Assembly (NCBI GenBank): GCA_002452335.1
Contig: DKFJ01000007.1
Location: 209,573 to 273,572 of the forward strand
Source: Deferribacteraceae bacterium UBA6799
GTDB taxonomy: Bacteria > Chrysiogenota > Deferribacteres > Deferribacterales > Geovibrionaceae
Direction: 5' to 3'
DNA: 64,000 bases
Shown here: in pieces, positions 1 through 7,747 of the stretch
Layout of the letters: every line of letters starts with the position of its first letter
How positions within the stretch are numbered: the first letter of the stretch is position 1
Made by a program: the position numbers and the translations under genes
The notes under the pieces: model-generated
What the model was told of the DNA's origin: nothing
What the model saw: only the letters and a program-made list of their open reading frames with translations
Databases searched by the model: none

Positions 1-512
1 GTGATCAGCATACTGAGCGAGTTCTTTTTATGCTTTGCTTCATCGCCTGAGCCGCTGAACAGAAATGTTCCGGCCGCCAGAGCTGAAGCGCCAGCAAAGA
101 CAAAAAACAGAAGATACGTGTTAAGAGCGTGACGTGTAGAGATCATGTACAGTCTGTTCAGGCAGAACACTGCATATACAAAAAGAACAACGGAGATAAC
201 CGCTGACGCTTTATGTTTTGTGTTCTTCACATAGATTATTATCCCGGCTGCAGTGATAACTATCTGAGAAATAACGGCGCTGCTGAGCCCTGTTGTCGGT
301 TTTGCCAGAATATTGATAAAGTTAGCCGGGTTATTCAGGTTGAAGGCTATATCAAGTATGGCCAGCAGTCCTGTCGCAGCCATAAACAAAACATATTTCG
401 GCTTGCCGCAGTCATCAGCCTCACTTTTTATAGTCATAGCTGTATACAGGAGTCCAGCCGCGCTCATAATGCCTAAAAACAAAAATATAGCCATATGCCA
501 ATTGGTCAGCAT
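1..512 (-). CDS. DmsC-like membrane anchor subunit (3' truncated by window edge)
   Basis: Reading the minus strand from an ATG at 512 gives an open frame of at least 170 residues that runs off the left edge. It starts MLTNWHMAIFLF and contains about five hydrophobic stretches, as expected for the quinol-oxidising anchor of DmsABC-type molybdoenzymes. A GGAGG lies directly upstream of the ATG. It follows the TorD gene by 15 bases and closes the catalytic-ferredoxin-chaperone set, so a role as membrane anchor passing electrons from menaquinol to the ferredoxin subunit is the natural reading. NrfD-type anchors are larger and start differently. The family call is by resemblance of the N-terminus and by context only, since the C-terminal part is not in view. 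Confidence 0.7.
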   Translation of the reverse strand, partial: MLTNWHMAIFLFLGIMSAAGLLYTAMTIKSEADDCGKPKYVLFMAATGLLAILDIAFNLNNPANFINILAKPTTGLSSAVISQIVITAAGIIIYVKNTKHKASAVISVVLFVYAVFCLNRLYMISTRHALNTYLLFFVFAGASALAAGTFLFSGSGDEAKHKKNSLSMLI

Positions 513-527
513 GATCCTCCCCCCTTT

Positions 528-1202
528 TTAATCACTGTATGACGCTATAAGCTCTTCCAGAAGTTCCATATCCATGCTGATAAAGCGGTTTGTCACTTTA
601 GCCAGCCCTCTGTAAAAATCTGTAAGAGCGAATTTTCTGACGTCTTCACAGAACGTCGGTATCCAGTTGAGCATGTGTTTCTTCATAAACTCCCTCTGAT
701 CGCTCATCAGAAGCTCGGCAGTGTCTTTATCGTTGCCTTTAACGGATCCAACTATCTCTTTGCAGAAAAAGGCCATGAACTCCAACTGGATGAATATATG
801 ATCCTCAGGGATGTCATATCCTTTTTTCACGCCAAGGTCTTTACCTGTCAGCACATGAAACATGCTGTCTCTGGCCTCCTGCATGATCAGCTTGTATTCG
901 CTGGTATATACTGACTCATAGGGATAGGCAGACTGATCTGTCTCCGCTATGCCCGCTCCCAGAAAAACTCTGGCATAGTCCACGGCCAGGTCAGTCACAG
1001 GATCCAGCAGGCTGCTGTTGATAAAGGACTTCATCTGTTTGTATCCTTCCGCTATGACGGCATCGCCATCCTCAGGGAATTCGGTCTCTTTCATATATCT
1101 GAATACCTCTTCATCTATCTCCTGCTTGTACAAGCCGGATAGGAATCGGTACATATTCTCTCTTTGTTTCATTATCTCTGTGATATCAGCAATCTTTTCC
1201 AT
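528..1202 (-). CDS. TorD/DmsD-family molybdoenzyme chaperone
   Basis: A 224-residue, all-helical-looking soluble protein of the size of the TorD/DmsD/NarJ chaperones. These bind the twin-arginine signal and apo-form of a molybdoenzyme and hold back export until the cofactor is inserted. It has the family's central YAxxFLG-type segment (YARVFLGAG, about residue 75) and a later EFMAFFC helix. The start is well set by AGGAGG six bases before the ATG. It sits behind the ferredoxin gene, separated by a 56-base gap with a strong GC-rich hairpin. It presumably serves the TAT-targeted catalytic subunit encoded upstream in the same operon. Confidence 0.85.
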   Translation of the reverse strand: MEKIADITEIMKQRENMYRFLSGLYKQEIDEEVFRYMKETEFPEDGDAVIAEGYKQMKSFINSSLLDPVTDLAVDYARVFLGAGIAETDQSAYPYESVYTSEYKLIMQEARDSMFHVLTGKDLGVKKGYDIPEDHIFIQLEFMAFFCKEIVGSVKGNDKDTAELLMSDQREFMKKHMLNWIPTFCEDVRKFALTDFYRGLAKVTNRFISMDMELLEELIASYSD

Positions 1203-1224
1203 TTTAAGCCTCCTGTTTTAAGCC

Positions 1225-1246
1225 GGGGCGGCGTAAGAGCCGCCCC
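1225..1246 (-). other. intercistronic GC-rich hairpin
   Basis: A perfect 8-bp stem, GGGGCGGC pairing with GCCGCCCC around a 6-base loop, lies between the ferredoxin stop and the TorD start. No convincing U-tract follows on the minus strand, so it looks more like an mRNA-stabilising or attenuating stem than a full terminator. Confidence 0.6.
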
Positions 1247-1258
1247 GTAAACGTGATG

Positions 1259-1861
1259 TTACTTGTTGTCAAAGAAGGTCCAGGATTTTTTCTCCTGCCA
1301 TTTGGCTGTTTTGTCGTGCAGAATATAGCGTGTGGCCGGCTTATTGCCTTCATCCGGCAGACTGTGAGCGGCTTTGCCTGCTTTAGCTATCTTTTTAGAT
1401 ACCTCACTGTTGGGGTCGTTTACATCGCCGATAATTCTGGCTTTTGAGCAGCACGCTTTAACACACGCTGGTTTGTCTCCTGCGTTCAGCAGGTGAGAAC
1501 ACATAGTGCATTTCTCGACATATTCGCGTTTTGAGTTGTACTTTCTTGCTCCGTACGGGCATGCGGAGATACATGACATACATGCGATACATTTTTTGCT
1601 GTCGATAAGTATTACGCCGTCTTTGTCAATATATGAGGCTCCAGTGGGACATACGGACACGCATGGAGGATTCTCGCATGACTGACACATGGCAGGCATG
1701 TAATACATTTCCAGATCAGGGAATTTACCTGTCGGTCCTATGGTAAAGACTTTGTTGTACTGGACGCCCAAATCGATGTGGTTCTCGTTTTTACAGGCAA
1801 CTTCACATGAATAGCATCCGATACAGCGGTCAAGGTCTACAATTATTGCTGTTTTTTTCAT
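1259..1861 (-). CDS. DmsB-like 4Fe-4S ferredoxin subunit
   Basis: This 200-residue electron-transfer subunit of a DMSO-reductase-family complex shows four cysteine clusters: CIGCYSCEVAC near the N-terminus, CQSCENPPCVSVCP, CIACMSCISACP, and CTMC with a distal CVKAC. That is the usual DmsB/PsrB/PhsB/NrfC arrangement holding four [4Fe-4S] centres. It has no signal peptide of its own, as usual for subunits exported together with the TAT-bearing partner. It starts two bases after the catalytic subunit stop, with GGAG eight bases before the ATG. It should carry electrons between the membrane anchor and the molybdopterin subunit. Confidence 0.93.
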   Translation of the reverse strand: MKKTAIIVDLDRCIGCYSCEVACKNENHIDLGVQYNKVFTIGPTGKFPDLEMYYMPAMCQSCENPPCVSVCPTGASYIDKDGVILIDSKKCIACMSCISACPYGARKYNSKREYVEKCTMCSHLLNAGDKPACVKACCSKARIIGDVNDPNSEVSKKIAKAGKAAHSLPDEGNKPATRYILHDKTAKWQEKKSWTFFDNK

Positions 1862-1863
1862 GA

Positions 1864-4551
1864 TTAAAGCTCCACTATTTTAGTTTGGTCTGTTTCCTGA
1901 GGCATCCAGGGTTCGAACTGCTCCGGTTTTGTCCAGATGTTCTTCGGTGCGCTCGGGGCTTTAGATACTTTCACCTGGTATCCTCTCAGTGTATATGTGC
2001 CCACAACATCGTTGAATGGCGCTGTGTTTTTGGAGAGCACGTTGACGTTCATCTCCTTCCATCCGTGTGTGGATGTATTGAGCGCTTCAGGGTTCCAGAA
2101 ACGTTCCATGTACACACAGCCGATCGCTTCGCCTTCTGTAACCAGCGCTTTTGCGTGGGTTTTGCCCCTTGCTGATTCCACGACCACCCAGTCGCCCTGT
2201 GATATGCCGTATTTTTTGGCGTCAACGGGGTTGATCCAGATCTCAGCATAGGGTTTGATCTCTCTGAGATAAGGGATGTTCCTCAGGGTTGTGTGGTGCC
2301 AGTAGGGCAGACGTCCGTTTGACATAACAAGCGGAAATTTCTTACCAATTGCTTTATTGGGGCTTTCGTCCGGTTCGAGATAGTAAGGAAGAGCATCATA
2401 ATCAACGTCGACAGGGGGCAGATCCCATGGGGAATAAGGCTTGCCTGTACGTCCAAGCTCAATCATGGATTCAAGATAAACTTCGCATTTTTTGGACGGT
2501 GTGCTGAATCCTTTAGGTTTACCTGTTTTGGGGTCAGTCTCTTTGTAAACATAGAAGCGCCTGAATTCCTTCATAGGAACGTATTCAAACGGAGCTTTTT
2601 CCTTGTACTCTTTCCATGTCATGCCATCCAGCATGGAAACCCAGTTATCCAGAGTTTTTTCCATTGTATCGAAATATGGAGGCTCAGGAGCACAGGCTTT
2701 AGGGTCCCAGGCTCTTTTACAGTTTTCGTGTCCGAGTTCAGCACAACGCTTAGCAAGCTGAGCGAAGAACCAATACTCATTAACTGTTTCATAAGTATGA
2801 GTGACGGCAACACGAGCTGTAGCTGCGTTAAAGTCGGCAGTGGGGAAATCAGTTTCCAGCCATTCAACAGCCGGCAGAACATAATCTGCGTATGCGGTGA
2901 AAGATGTAGGATACATAAAGAAGTGAACGATAAGTTCAAGGTTCTTCATACCTTCCACCCATGCTGCTGAGTTAGCGGCTGTACCGAGTTTGTTACCGGA
3001 ACGCTCAAGCCACGCTTTGATTTTGTAGGGTTTACCATATGTCATAGCGTCCAGAATGGCGTTAGGCTGAGCAATCCACCACTGAAGCATACCTTTGTGT
3101 TCTTTAAGACCGAGACGTTTGTTCAGCTGTTTTTCTGAAAGCAGGTGTCTAAGTTTTGAAGATCTCATTCTTCCGCCGACACCCTTGTCATCATATCTCT
3201 GGAGAACAGCGCCGGGTTTTTCAACAGAACCCACAAGGATGTTCAGGATTGCAGACATATGTGCCGCCTGTGTTGAGTTGGGGTTCTGGTCTGTGGCAAC
3301 ACCCAGACATACGTTTGATGGAGTGGCGTTTTTGGCAAAAATGAGAATTGCTTCTTCAATTTTTTTAGGATCAAGCCAGCAGGTTTCGCCTGCTTTTTTC
3401 AGTGTCCACGGCTCAACTCTATCTTTCAAAAGCTGGAATGAGGGCTTACACACTACACCGTTAACTTTGTATGAACCTTCCAGCGCAGGGCTGAGCTGCT
3501 CATCATATGGAAAAGGCATAGCTTTTGCGGATTTAGTTTTTGTATCCCATACAACATATGTATTGGAATCTCCGCCTTTTTTGATATCACTTTCACGAAG
3601 GAAATATTTTGTTTTGGTATTCACGAGATATGGCATGTTAGTCCATTTCATCACAAAATCTTTATCATAGAGTTTGTGTTCAAGGATGTAACGTATCCAT
3701 GCGAGACCGAGCGCAACATCTGTACCGGGTCTTATAGGAAGCCATAAATCAGCCTTTGCGGCATCAGGTGTGAATCTGGGGTCGATTACAACAGTTTTAA
3801 CGCCTCTCGCCCTGATTTCCGCAAGCATACGTCCGGCCTGTGACGGTCCGCTGTAAGAAGGTGCGGTGGCCCAAAGAATCATACTCTTCATAGTAAGATC
3901 ATTATAGAAATAACCTTCTACCCCGTTAGAGTCACCAAGGCTGGTATTCTGTCCCTGAAGTGTTCCATAAAGTCCGTATGTATGAGCATACATAAGTGTA
4001 CGCGGCATATAGCACTGAGCGGCACCCGGCTCAAACCAGTTGGGAGAGTCGAATGAGTTCATGAAACGGCAGACTGTATAGAAGTTGGGGTTACCGCCGC
4101 CGCCTGTTGAGCCCATTACGGCCTCGGCGCCGTATTTAGCCCGGATCTCCATCAGTTTATGGGCGATCTCATCGATGGCCTGTTCCCATGAGATACGTTT
4201 CCATTTATTTTCGCCTCTCTGGCCTACCCTTTTCATGGGGTACTTGTTTCTGTTAGGGTGATATAGAGCCTGTACGCCTGAAAGTCCTTTCGGGCAAAGC
4301 GCTCCTTCACTTCTTCTGAAAGTCGGGTCACCCTCGATCTTTATAACACGGCCGTCTTTGACATGTGCCAGGACACCGCAGTCTGCTGTACAGTTACGGC
4401 ATTGTGTTCTGACTATCTTTGTTCCGGGCTGGGTTGCCGCCTCAGCCTTAGGGACGAGGGTTGTGCCTGTCAGCGAACTGACGGACACTATTGTTCCGGC
4501 AACTGCTGTTGCTTTCAGGAAGTCCCTACGATTTAGTTTAAAACGCTCCAT
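1864..4551 (-). CDS. TAT-exported molybdopterin oxidoreductase, catalytic subunit (substrate unknown)
   Basis: This 895-residue member of the DMSO reductase (complex iron-sulfur molybdoenzyme) family begins with a twin-arginine signal (NRRDFLK, residues 7-13). A Cys-x2-Cys-x3-Cys-x27-Cys motif follows (C51, C54, C58, C86) for one [4Fe-4S] cluster. The likely molybdenum ligand is Cys180 in AAQCYMPR, which places it with the cysteine-ligated enzymes (polysulfide/thiosulfate, arsenate, some selenate reductases, acetylene hydratase) rather than serine-ligated DmsA or aspartate-ligated nitrate/DMS enzymes. The C-terminal molybdopterin-dinucleotide-binding domain is present (VMSNGRLPYWHH onward). 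AGGAGG precedes the ATG by five bases. The operon also encodes ferredoxin, anchor and chaperone. I cannot name the substrate from sequence. The divergent sigma-54 activator suggests substrate-dependent induction. Confidence 0.9.
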   Translation of the reverse strand: MERFKLNRRDFLKATAVAGTIVSVSSLTGTTLVPKAEAATQPGTKIVRTQCRNCTADCGVLAHVKDGRVIKIEGDPTFRRSEGALCPKGLSGVQALYHPNRNKYPMKRVGQRGENKWKRISWEQAIDEIAHKLMEIRAKYGAEAVMGSTGGGGNPNFYTVCRFMNSFDSPNWFEPGAAQCYMPRTLMYAHTYGLYGTLQGQNTSLGDSNGVEGYFYNDLTMKSMILWATAPSYSGPSQAGRMLAEIRARGVKTVVIDPRFTPDAAKADLWLPIRPGTDVALGLAWIRYILEHKLYDKDFVMKWTNMPYLVNTKTKYFLRESDIKKGGDSNTYVVWDTKTKSAKAMPFPYDEQLSPALEGSYKVNGVVCKPSFQLLKDRVEPWTLKKAGETCWLDPKKIEEAILIFAKNATPSNVCLGVATDQNPNSTQAAHMSAILNILVGSVEKPGAVLQRYDDKGVGGRMRSSKLRHLLSEKQLNKRLGLKEHKGMLQWWIAQPNAILDAMTYGKPYKIKAWLERSGNKLGTAANSAAWVEGMKNLELIVHFFMYPTSFTAYADYVLPAVEWLETDFPTADFNAATARVAVTHTYETVNEYWFFAQLAKRCAELGHENCKRAWDPKACAPEPPYFDTMEKTLDNWVSMLDGMTWKEYKEKAPFEYVPMKEFRRFYVYKETDPKTGKPKGFSTPSKKCEVYLESMIELGRTGKPYSPWDLPPVDVDYDALPYYLEPDESPNKAIGKKFPLVMSNGRLPYWHHTTLRNIPYLREIKPYAEIWINPVDAKKYGISQGDWVVVESARGKTHAKALVTEGEAIGCVYMERFWNPEALNTSTHGWKEMNVNVLSKNTAPFNDVVGTYTLRGYQVKVSKAPSAPKNIWTKPEQFEPWMPQETDQTKIVEL

Positions 4552-4601
4552 TTAATCCTCCTCATATTATTTGGGAATAGAGTAAAAACATTTAGAGTTA
4601 T

Positions 4602-5180
4602 TTATGATCTAAGCGGTTTCAACATATTCAGCGTGTCTATGCCTGTCTGTGTTGTCTTCCACTTAATATCCCATTCGATACCGCCGGCCTCTTCCAGCTC
4701 GCTGATGAAATAGCTGACCAGAATATTTTCTTTTTTCATGGTCTCATTGCCTTCCATAATGTCTTCCATTTCGCTGAGTGTGTGAGGTGTGACGCACTCC
4801 TGAAGTATGCGCAGATATATCTGTACGTATTCAGGTTCTGAGTCAAAGAGCGCTTCGAGACGATTTGAGGGACAGGCGGTTATAACAACCGCATTACCTA
4901 CGGAGGTAGTATGCAATATCGTCTGCCCCTCATCGCTTTCGACTGGTTGGAGTCCCCCCCCCTCTGTCAATATGGTCATAAGGGACTGCGGAGTGTGCAG
5001 TATCGACCTGTTGACAGTCCAGCTTCTAATCTGAGTCTCAATGTCTGATGTTGTGCGTTTCTCTTGGCAGTACACAAGAGTTTTATATAATATGTCACGG
5101 GAATCAGGTTCAGCGGCTATCTTTGCCAGCAGCATGCCTACCTGAGCTTCCGGTATATCTGTTACATTTGCTTGTTCCAT
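4602..5180 (-). CDS. unknown soluble protein, first gene of molybdoenzyme operon
   Basis: A 192-residue protein that I do not recognise. It has no signal peptide, no membrane segment and only scattered cysteines, with a mixed helix/strand composition. The ATG at 5180 (MEQANVTD) is preferred over the one at 5195 because AAGGAG lies seven bases before it and the earlier ATG overlaps that ribosome site. It is the first gene after the sigma-54 promoter, 50 bases before the catalytic subunit, so it should be made whenever the enzyme is. The C-terminal third (about 140-192) could be a small winged helix, but this is a weak impression. Roles as second chaperone, maturation factor or sensor are all open. 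Confidence 0.75.
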   Translation of the reverse strand: MEQANVTDIPEAQVGMLLAKIAAEPDSRDILYKTLVYCQEKRTTSDIETQIRSWTVNRSILHTPQSLMTILTEGGGLQPVESDEGQTILHTTSVGNAVVITACPSNRLEALFDSEPEYVQIYLRILQECVTPHTLSEMEDIMEGNETMKKENILVSYFISELEEAGGIEWDIKWKTTQTGIDTLNMLKPLRS

Positions 5181-5228
5181 CTTTATCTCCTTCATTAATA
5201 AATTCTTTTCGTCTCACGCCTTTTAAAA

Positions 5229-5244
5229 TGCAACTGCCGTGCCA
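5229..5244 (-). promoter_or_regulatory. sigma-54 (-24/-12) promoter for the molybdoenzyme operon
   Basis: Read on the minus strand the sequence is TGGCACGGCAGTTGCA, an exact match to the sigma-54 consensus TGGCACG-N4-TTGCA. It lies about 50 bases upstream of the first gene of the operon and 60-115 bases downstream of a tandem palindrome pair. The adjacent divergent gene encodes a sigma-54 activator. Confidence 0.92.
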
Positions 5245-5306
5245 TATATTATTTTTTAGTTTTTACTGTATCAACAACTAGTTACGCTATTAGAATACAT
5301 GCGCCG

Positions 5307-5342
5307 TGTCTCATAAATGAGAACTGTCTCAGTCATGAGGCA
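5307..5342. promoter_or_regulatory. tandem palindromic upstream activating sites
   Basis: There are two adjacent copies of TGTCTCA-N4-TGAGRMM: 5307-5324 (TGTCTCA, TAAA, TGAGAAC) and 5325-5342 (TGTCTCA, GTCA, TGAGGCA). Their centres are 18 bp apart, so on nearly the same helix face. They lie about 80-110 bp upstream of the -24/-12 promoter and 60-95 bp before the activator gene start. This is typical for an enhancer bound by the activator at 5402-7393, and it could also allow autoregulation. Confidence 0.75.
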
Positions 5343-5401
5343 TATAATTTCATTAAAACTACGAGGTAATTTTGTGGTATTAATTGATGTAGAGGTCAGT
5401 A

Positions 5402-7393
5402 ATGAGAAAGAATAATAAAACCCAACTGGCAAAGCCTATTGTGCTTACAAGCTGCGATCCTGAAGTATGGAAGCAGGTATCAGAGGCGAAACAAACTCTG
5501 ATTGATACAGGCAGTCTGCCGAAATACGCTGATTTTATCCCGAGGGAGATAATCTCCATGTGGGAACGTTCCATCAAATACGGCATCAAATATGATGACC
5601 CAATTGTAGTTCCCCACCTGAGCGACGAAGAACTGAGCATACTGAAAGAGAGGAAAAAGCTTTTCATAGATGTCGCTACAGAGTTTATAGAGGAGTTTCA
5701 GGAGATACTTGAGGGGACGGATTTCACCATGTCCATCACCGATGAAAACGGCGTGTTTCTGAGTAAAACCAAAAACTCCGACAGGATATGGCCTCAGCTT
5801 AACATGCAGATCGGAGACATATGGAACGAAAAATATGTTGGCTGCACAGCGCACACAACCGCTCTGGCATTTAACCGACCTGTTCAGATGATAGGTCCGG
5901 CGAATTTTTATAAGTTTCTGGAAAGCAACCTCAGCTCTGCCGCCCCTATATTTAATGAATACGGGGACACCATCGGCAGTATCAGGCTGATTCAGAGAAA
6001 CGCAGAAATATCCAAACTGATGACGCATACTCTGGGATGGGTGACATCCGTTGCGTCCGCAATCACCAGCCAGATGAAACTTTTGCGGAGAGACAAAAGG
6101 CTGAAACTGATGAACTCAACGCTGAAAGCCACTTTCGCGCATGTGGAGGACGGCTATATCTCCATAGACGAGGCAGGATACATCATCAACATAAACAAAG
6201 AGGCTGAAAAACTTTTAAGTTCATATAAAGATAACAGTAAAAAGACTATATATTCTTTTCTGCAGGACCCTGAGCCGTTACAAAATTCCATGAAGACGGG
6301 ACGCGCTCTTATGGAACAGCCATTGTGTCTCAAATCTGATGAGACACAAAAAATCTTCGCAGATATTGAGCCATTTCACGGAGACAAAAGAAAGCACGCA
6401 CAGGGTGCCATCATCCGTATAAAAAAGAAAGCCGCGAACACACGGTTTGAGCAGAGTAACGCAAACACGAACATAACATTCGACAGAATAATAGGAAAAT
6501 GCCAGGCCATAGAAACGCTGAAAGACACCGCCAAACTGGTATCCAAAACACCCATAAACGTGCTTCTCTTAGGAGAGAGCGGAACGGGCAAAGAGGTCTT
6601 CGCCCAGGCTATACATAACTATTATTACAAGACAGGGCCATTCGTTGCCATCAACTGTGCGGCAATACCAGCCAATCTGATAGAGAGTGAACTGTTCGGA
6701 TATGAACCAGGTGCTTTCACGGGAGCAGATAAGGCGGGCAGAAAAGGCAAGATAGAAATGGCAAACGGCGGAACGCTCTTTCTGGACGAGATAGGCGACA
6801 TGCCTCTGGAGCTTCAGCCTGTTCTTCTGCGTGTGCTGGAAGAAAAACGGGTCACCCGAATAGGCAGCAGCAGGAGCATACCCGTCGATTTCAGAGTGAT
6901 ATCCGCAACGAACAAGCCCATGTGCGGCAGTCTGATGGGAAAACAGTTCCGTCAGGATCTTTACTACAGGCTGTCAGTTGTAAATCTGGAAATGCCCCCG
7001 CTGAGAGAAAGAGGCAGCGATATTCTTCTTCTGGCGGATCATTTTATCAGAAACACCTGCGGAAATTTTAATATGCCCGCCAGAGTTCTGACCCCGGAGA
7101 CTGAAAAAATTCTGACTGAATATCCTTGGCCCGGCAACGTGCGCCAGCTTCAGAACGCCATGATGTATGCCGTGACAGTGTCAAGCGAGCATGAGATACA
7201 CCCGAAAGACCTGCCAAGCGACATAGCATCGCCCGCCAACACAGTAACCGTCACAGGCAAACTGGACGCGGTTAAAGGTATGGAGAAGGATATAATCCTC
7301 AAAACCATAAAAGATCTGGGCAGCGCCAAAGAAGCGGCAAGACAGCTCGGCATCAGCAGAGCGACACTGTATAGAAAGATAAAAGAATCATAA
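5402..7393 (+). CDS. AcoR-like sigma-54-dependent transcriptional activator
   Basis: This 663-residue enhancer-binding protein has an N-terminal GAF-like sensor (about 65-210, with the AcoR-family pattern around GCTAHTTALAFNRPVQ) and a PAS-like segment (about 235-320). The AAA+ domain (about 350-590) has Walker A GESGTGKE, the sigma-54 contact loop GAFTGA and Walker B GTLFLDEIGD. A Fis-type helix-turn-helix ends the protein (AARQLGISRATLYRKI). GAGG precedes the ATG with normal spacing. There is no receiver domain, so it should sense a small molecule directly rather than through a kinase. It is divergent from the molybdoenzyme operon, which has a perfect sigma-54 promoter, making that operon its evident target. 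The ligand is unknown, possibly the enzyme's substrate. Confidence 0.93.
   Translation: MRKNNKTQLAKPIVLTSCDPEVWKQVSEAKQTLIDTGSLPKYADFIPREIISMWERSIKYGIKYDDPIVVPHLSDEELSILKERKKLFIDVATEFIEEFQEILEGTDFTMSITDENGVFLSKTKNSDRIWPQLNMQIGDIWNEKYVGCTAHTTALAFNRPVQMIGPANFYKFLESNLSSAAPIFNEYGDTIGSIRLIQRNAEISKLMTHTLGWVTSVASAITSQMKLLRRDKRLKLMNSTLKATFAHVEDGYISIDEAGYIININKEAEKLLSSYKDNSKKTIYSFLQDPEPLQNSMKTGRALMEQPLCLKSDETQKIFADIEPFHGDKRKHAQGAIIRIKKKAANTRFEQSNANTNITFDRIIGKCQAIETLKDTAKLVSKTPINVLLLGESGTGKEVFAQAIHNYYYKTGPFVAINCAAIPANLIESELFGYEPGAFTGADKAGRKGKIEMANGGTLFLDEIGDMPLELQPVLLRVLEEKRVTRIGSSRSIPVDFRVISATNKPMCGSLMGKQFRQDLYYRLSVVNLEMPPLRERGSDILLLADHFIRNTCGNFNMPARVLTPETEKILTEYPWPGNVRQLQNAMMYAVTVSSEHEIHPKDLPSDIASPANTVTVTGKLDAVKGMEKDIILKTIKDLGSAKEAARQLGISRATLYRKIKES
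6323..6349. repeat. perfect 10-bp inverted repeat inside the activator gene
   Basis: TTGTGTCTCA, seven bases, then TGAGACACAA. The inner half-sites TGTCTCA and TGAGACA are the same as those of the intergenic enhancer sites, although the spacer is seven rather than four bases. It lies in the linker region of the coding sequence before the AAA+ domain. Confidence 0.6.
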
Positions 7394-7396
7394 AAA

Positions 7397-7423
7397 AAGG
7401 CGGTTGCTAGGCCGCTTTTTTTT
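7397..7423 (+). terminator. rho-independent terminator of activator gene
   Basis: A hairpin with arms AGGCGG and GGCCGCTT closes onto a run of eight T a few bases after the stop codon at 7393. Confidence 0.75.
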
Positions 7424-7747
7424 AAATGGGCGTTTTTAAGCACAATATGTGTGCATGATTTTCTGAACCGCCTGTGTGGCAGGTTACAGAGGTATTTCCG
7501 TCTAAACCTCTACCAATATTCAGTTTTCCACAGCAAAAAAAGGGTCGAAGCAGGATATCAGTCGCACGGCTTATCTGAGCTTTTCTCAAATATTGTACAC
7601 TCTATCTATCGAAATTTATGCGCGTTAGTGGTATCATACCTGAGTAACGAAAACATAAGATTTCCTCCTTGATTTTAATTATTTGCATGATTCTACAAAA
7701 GCATTGAGTTAACGGATTTAATACTTTTTACGGGCGGGTATTTAATT
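7424..7747. other. 324-bp intergenic region with possible structured element
   Basis: No convincing gene. It holds a hairpin AGAGGT...ACCTCT (about 7486-7510) within a TACAG-ATTTCCG-AAACCT block, and about 75 bases on a GTCGCACGGC...CTGAGC block (about 7561-7580). Both blocks recur in looser form downstream of the next gene (about 9037-9130). A strong ribosome site AAGGAGG on the minus strand near 7664 fronts a 16-codon frame (listed separately). The promoter for the MFS gene should lie in the AT-rich final 90 bases. Confidence 0.4.
7606..7656 (-). CDS. candidate 16-residue leader/small ORF
   Basis: A 16-codon frame (MFSLLRYDTTNAHKFR) begins at an ATG preceded by AAGGAGG with seven-base spacing. 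The consensus ribosome site is the only real support. No gene follows it on the same strand before the activator's terminator, so it would not be a classic attenuator leader. It may be chance. Confidence 0.2.
   Translation of the reverse strand: MFSLLRYDTTNAHKFR

Noticed and set aside
3095..3670. Open frame of 191 codons antisense to the molybdoenzyme catalytic gene
   Set aside because: No ribosome site; the opposite strand encodes conserved enzyme sequence throughout. An antisense shadow.
7451..7672. 73-codon frame on the plus strand between activator and MFS genes
   Set aside because: No ribosome site, odd composition and it crosses the hairpin element; treated as noncoding.
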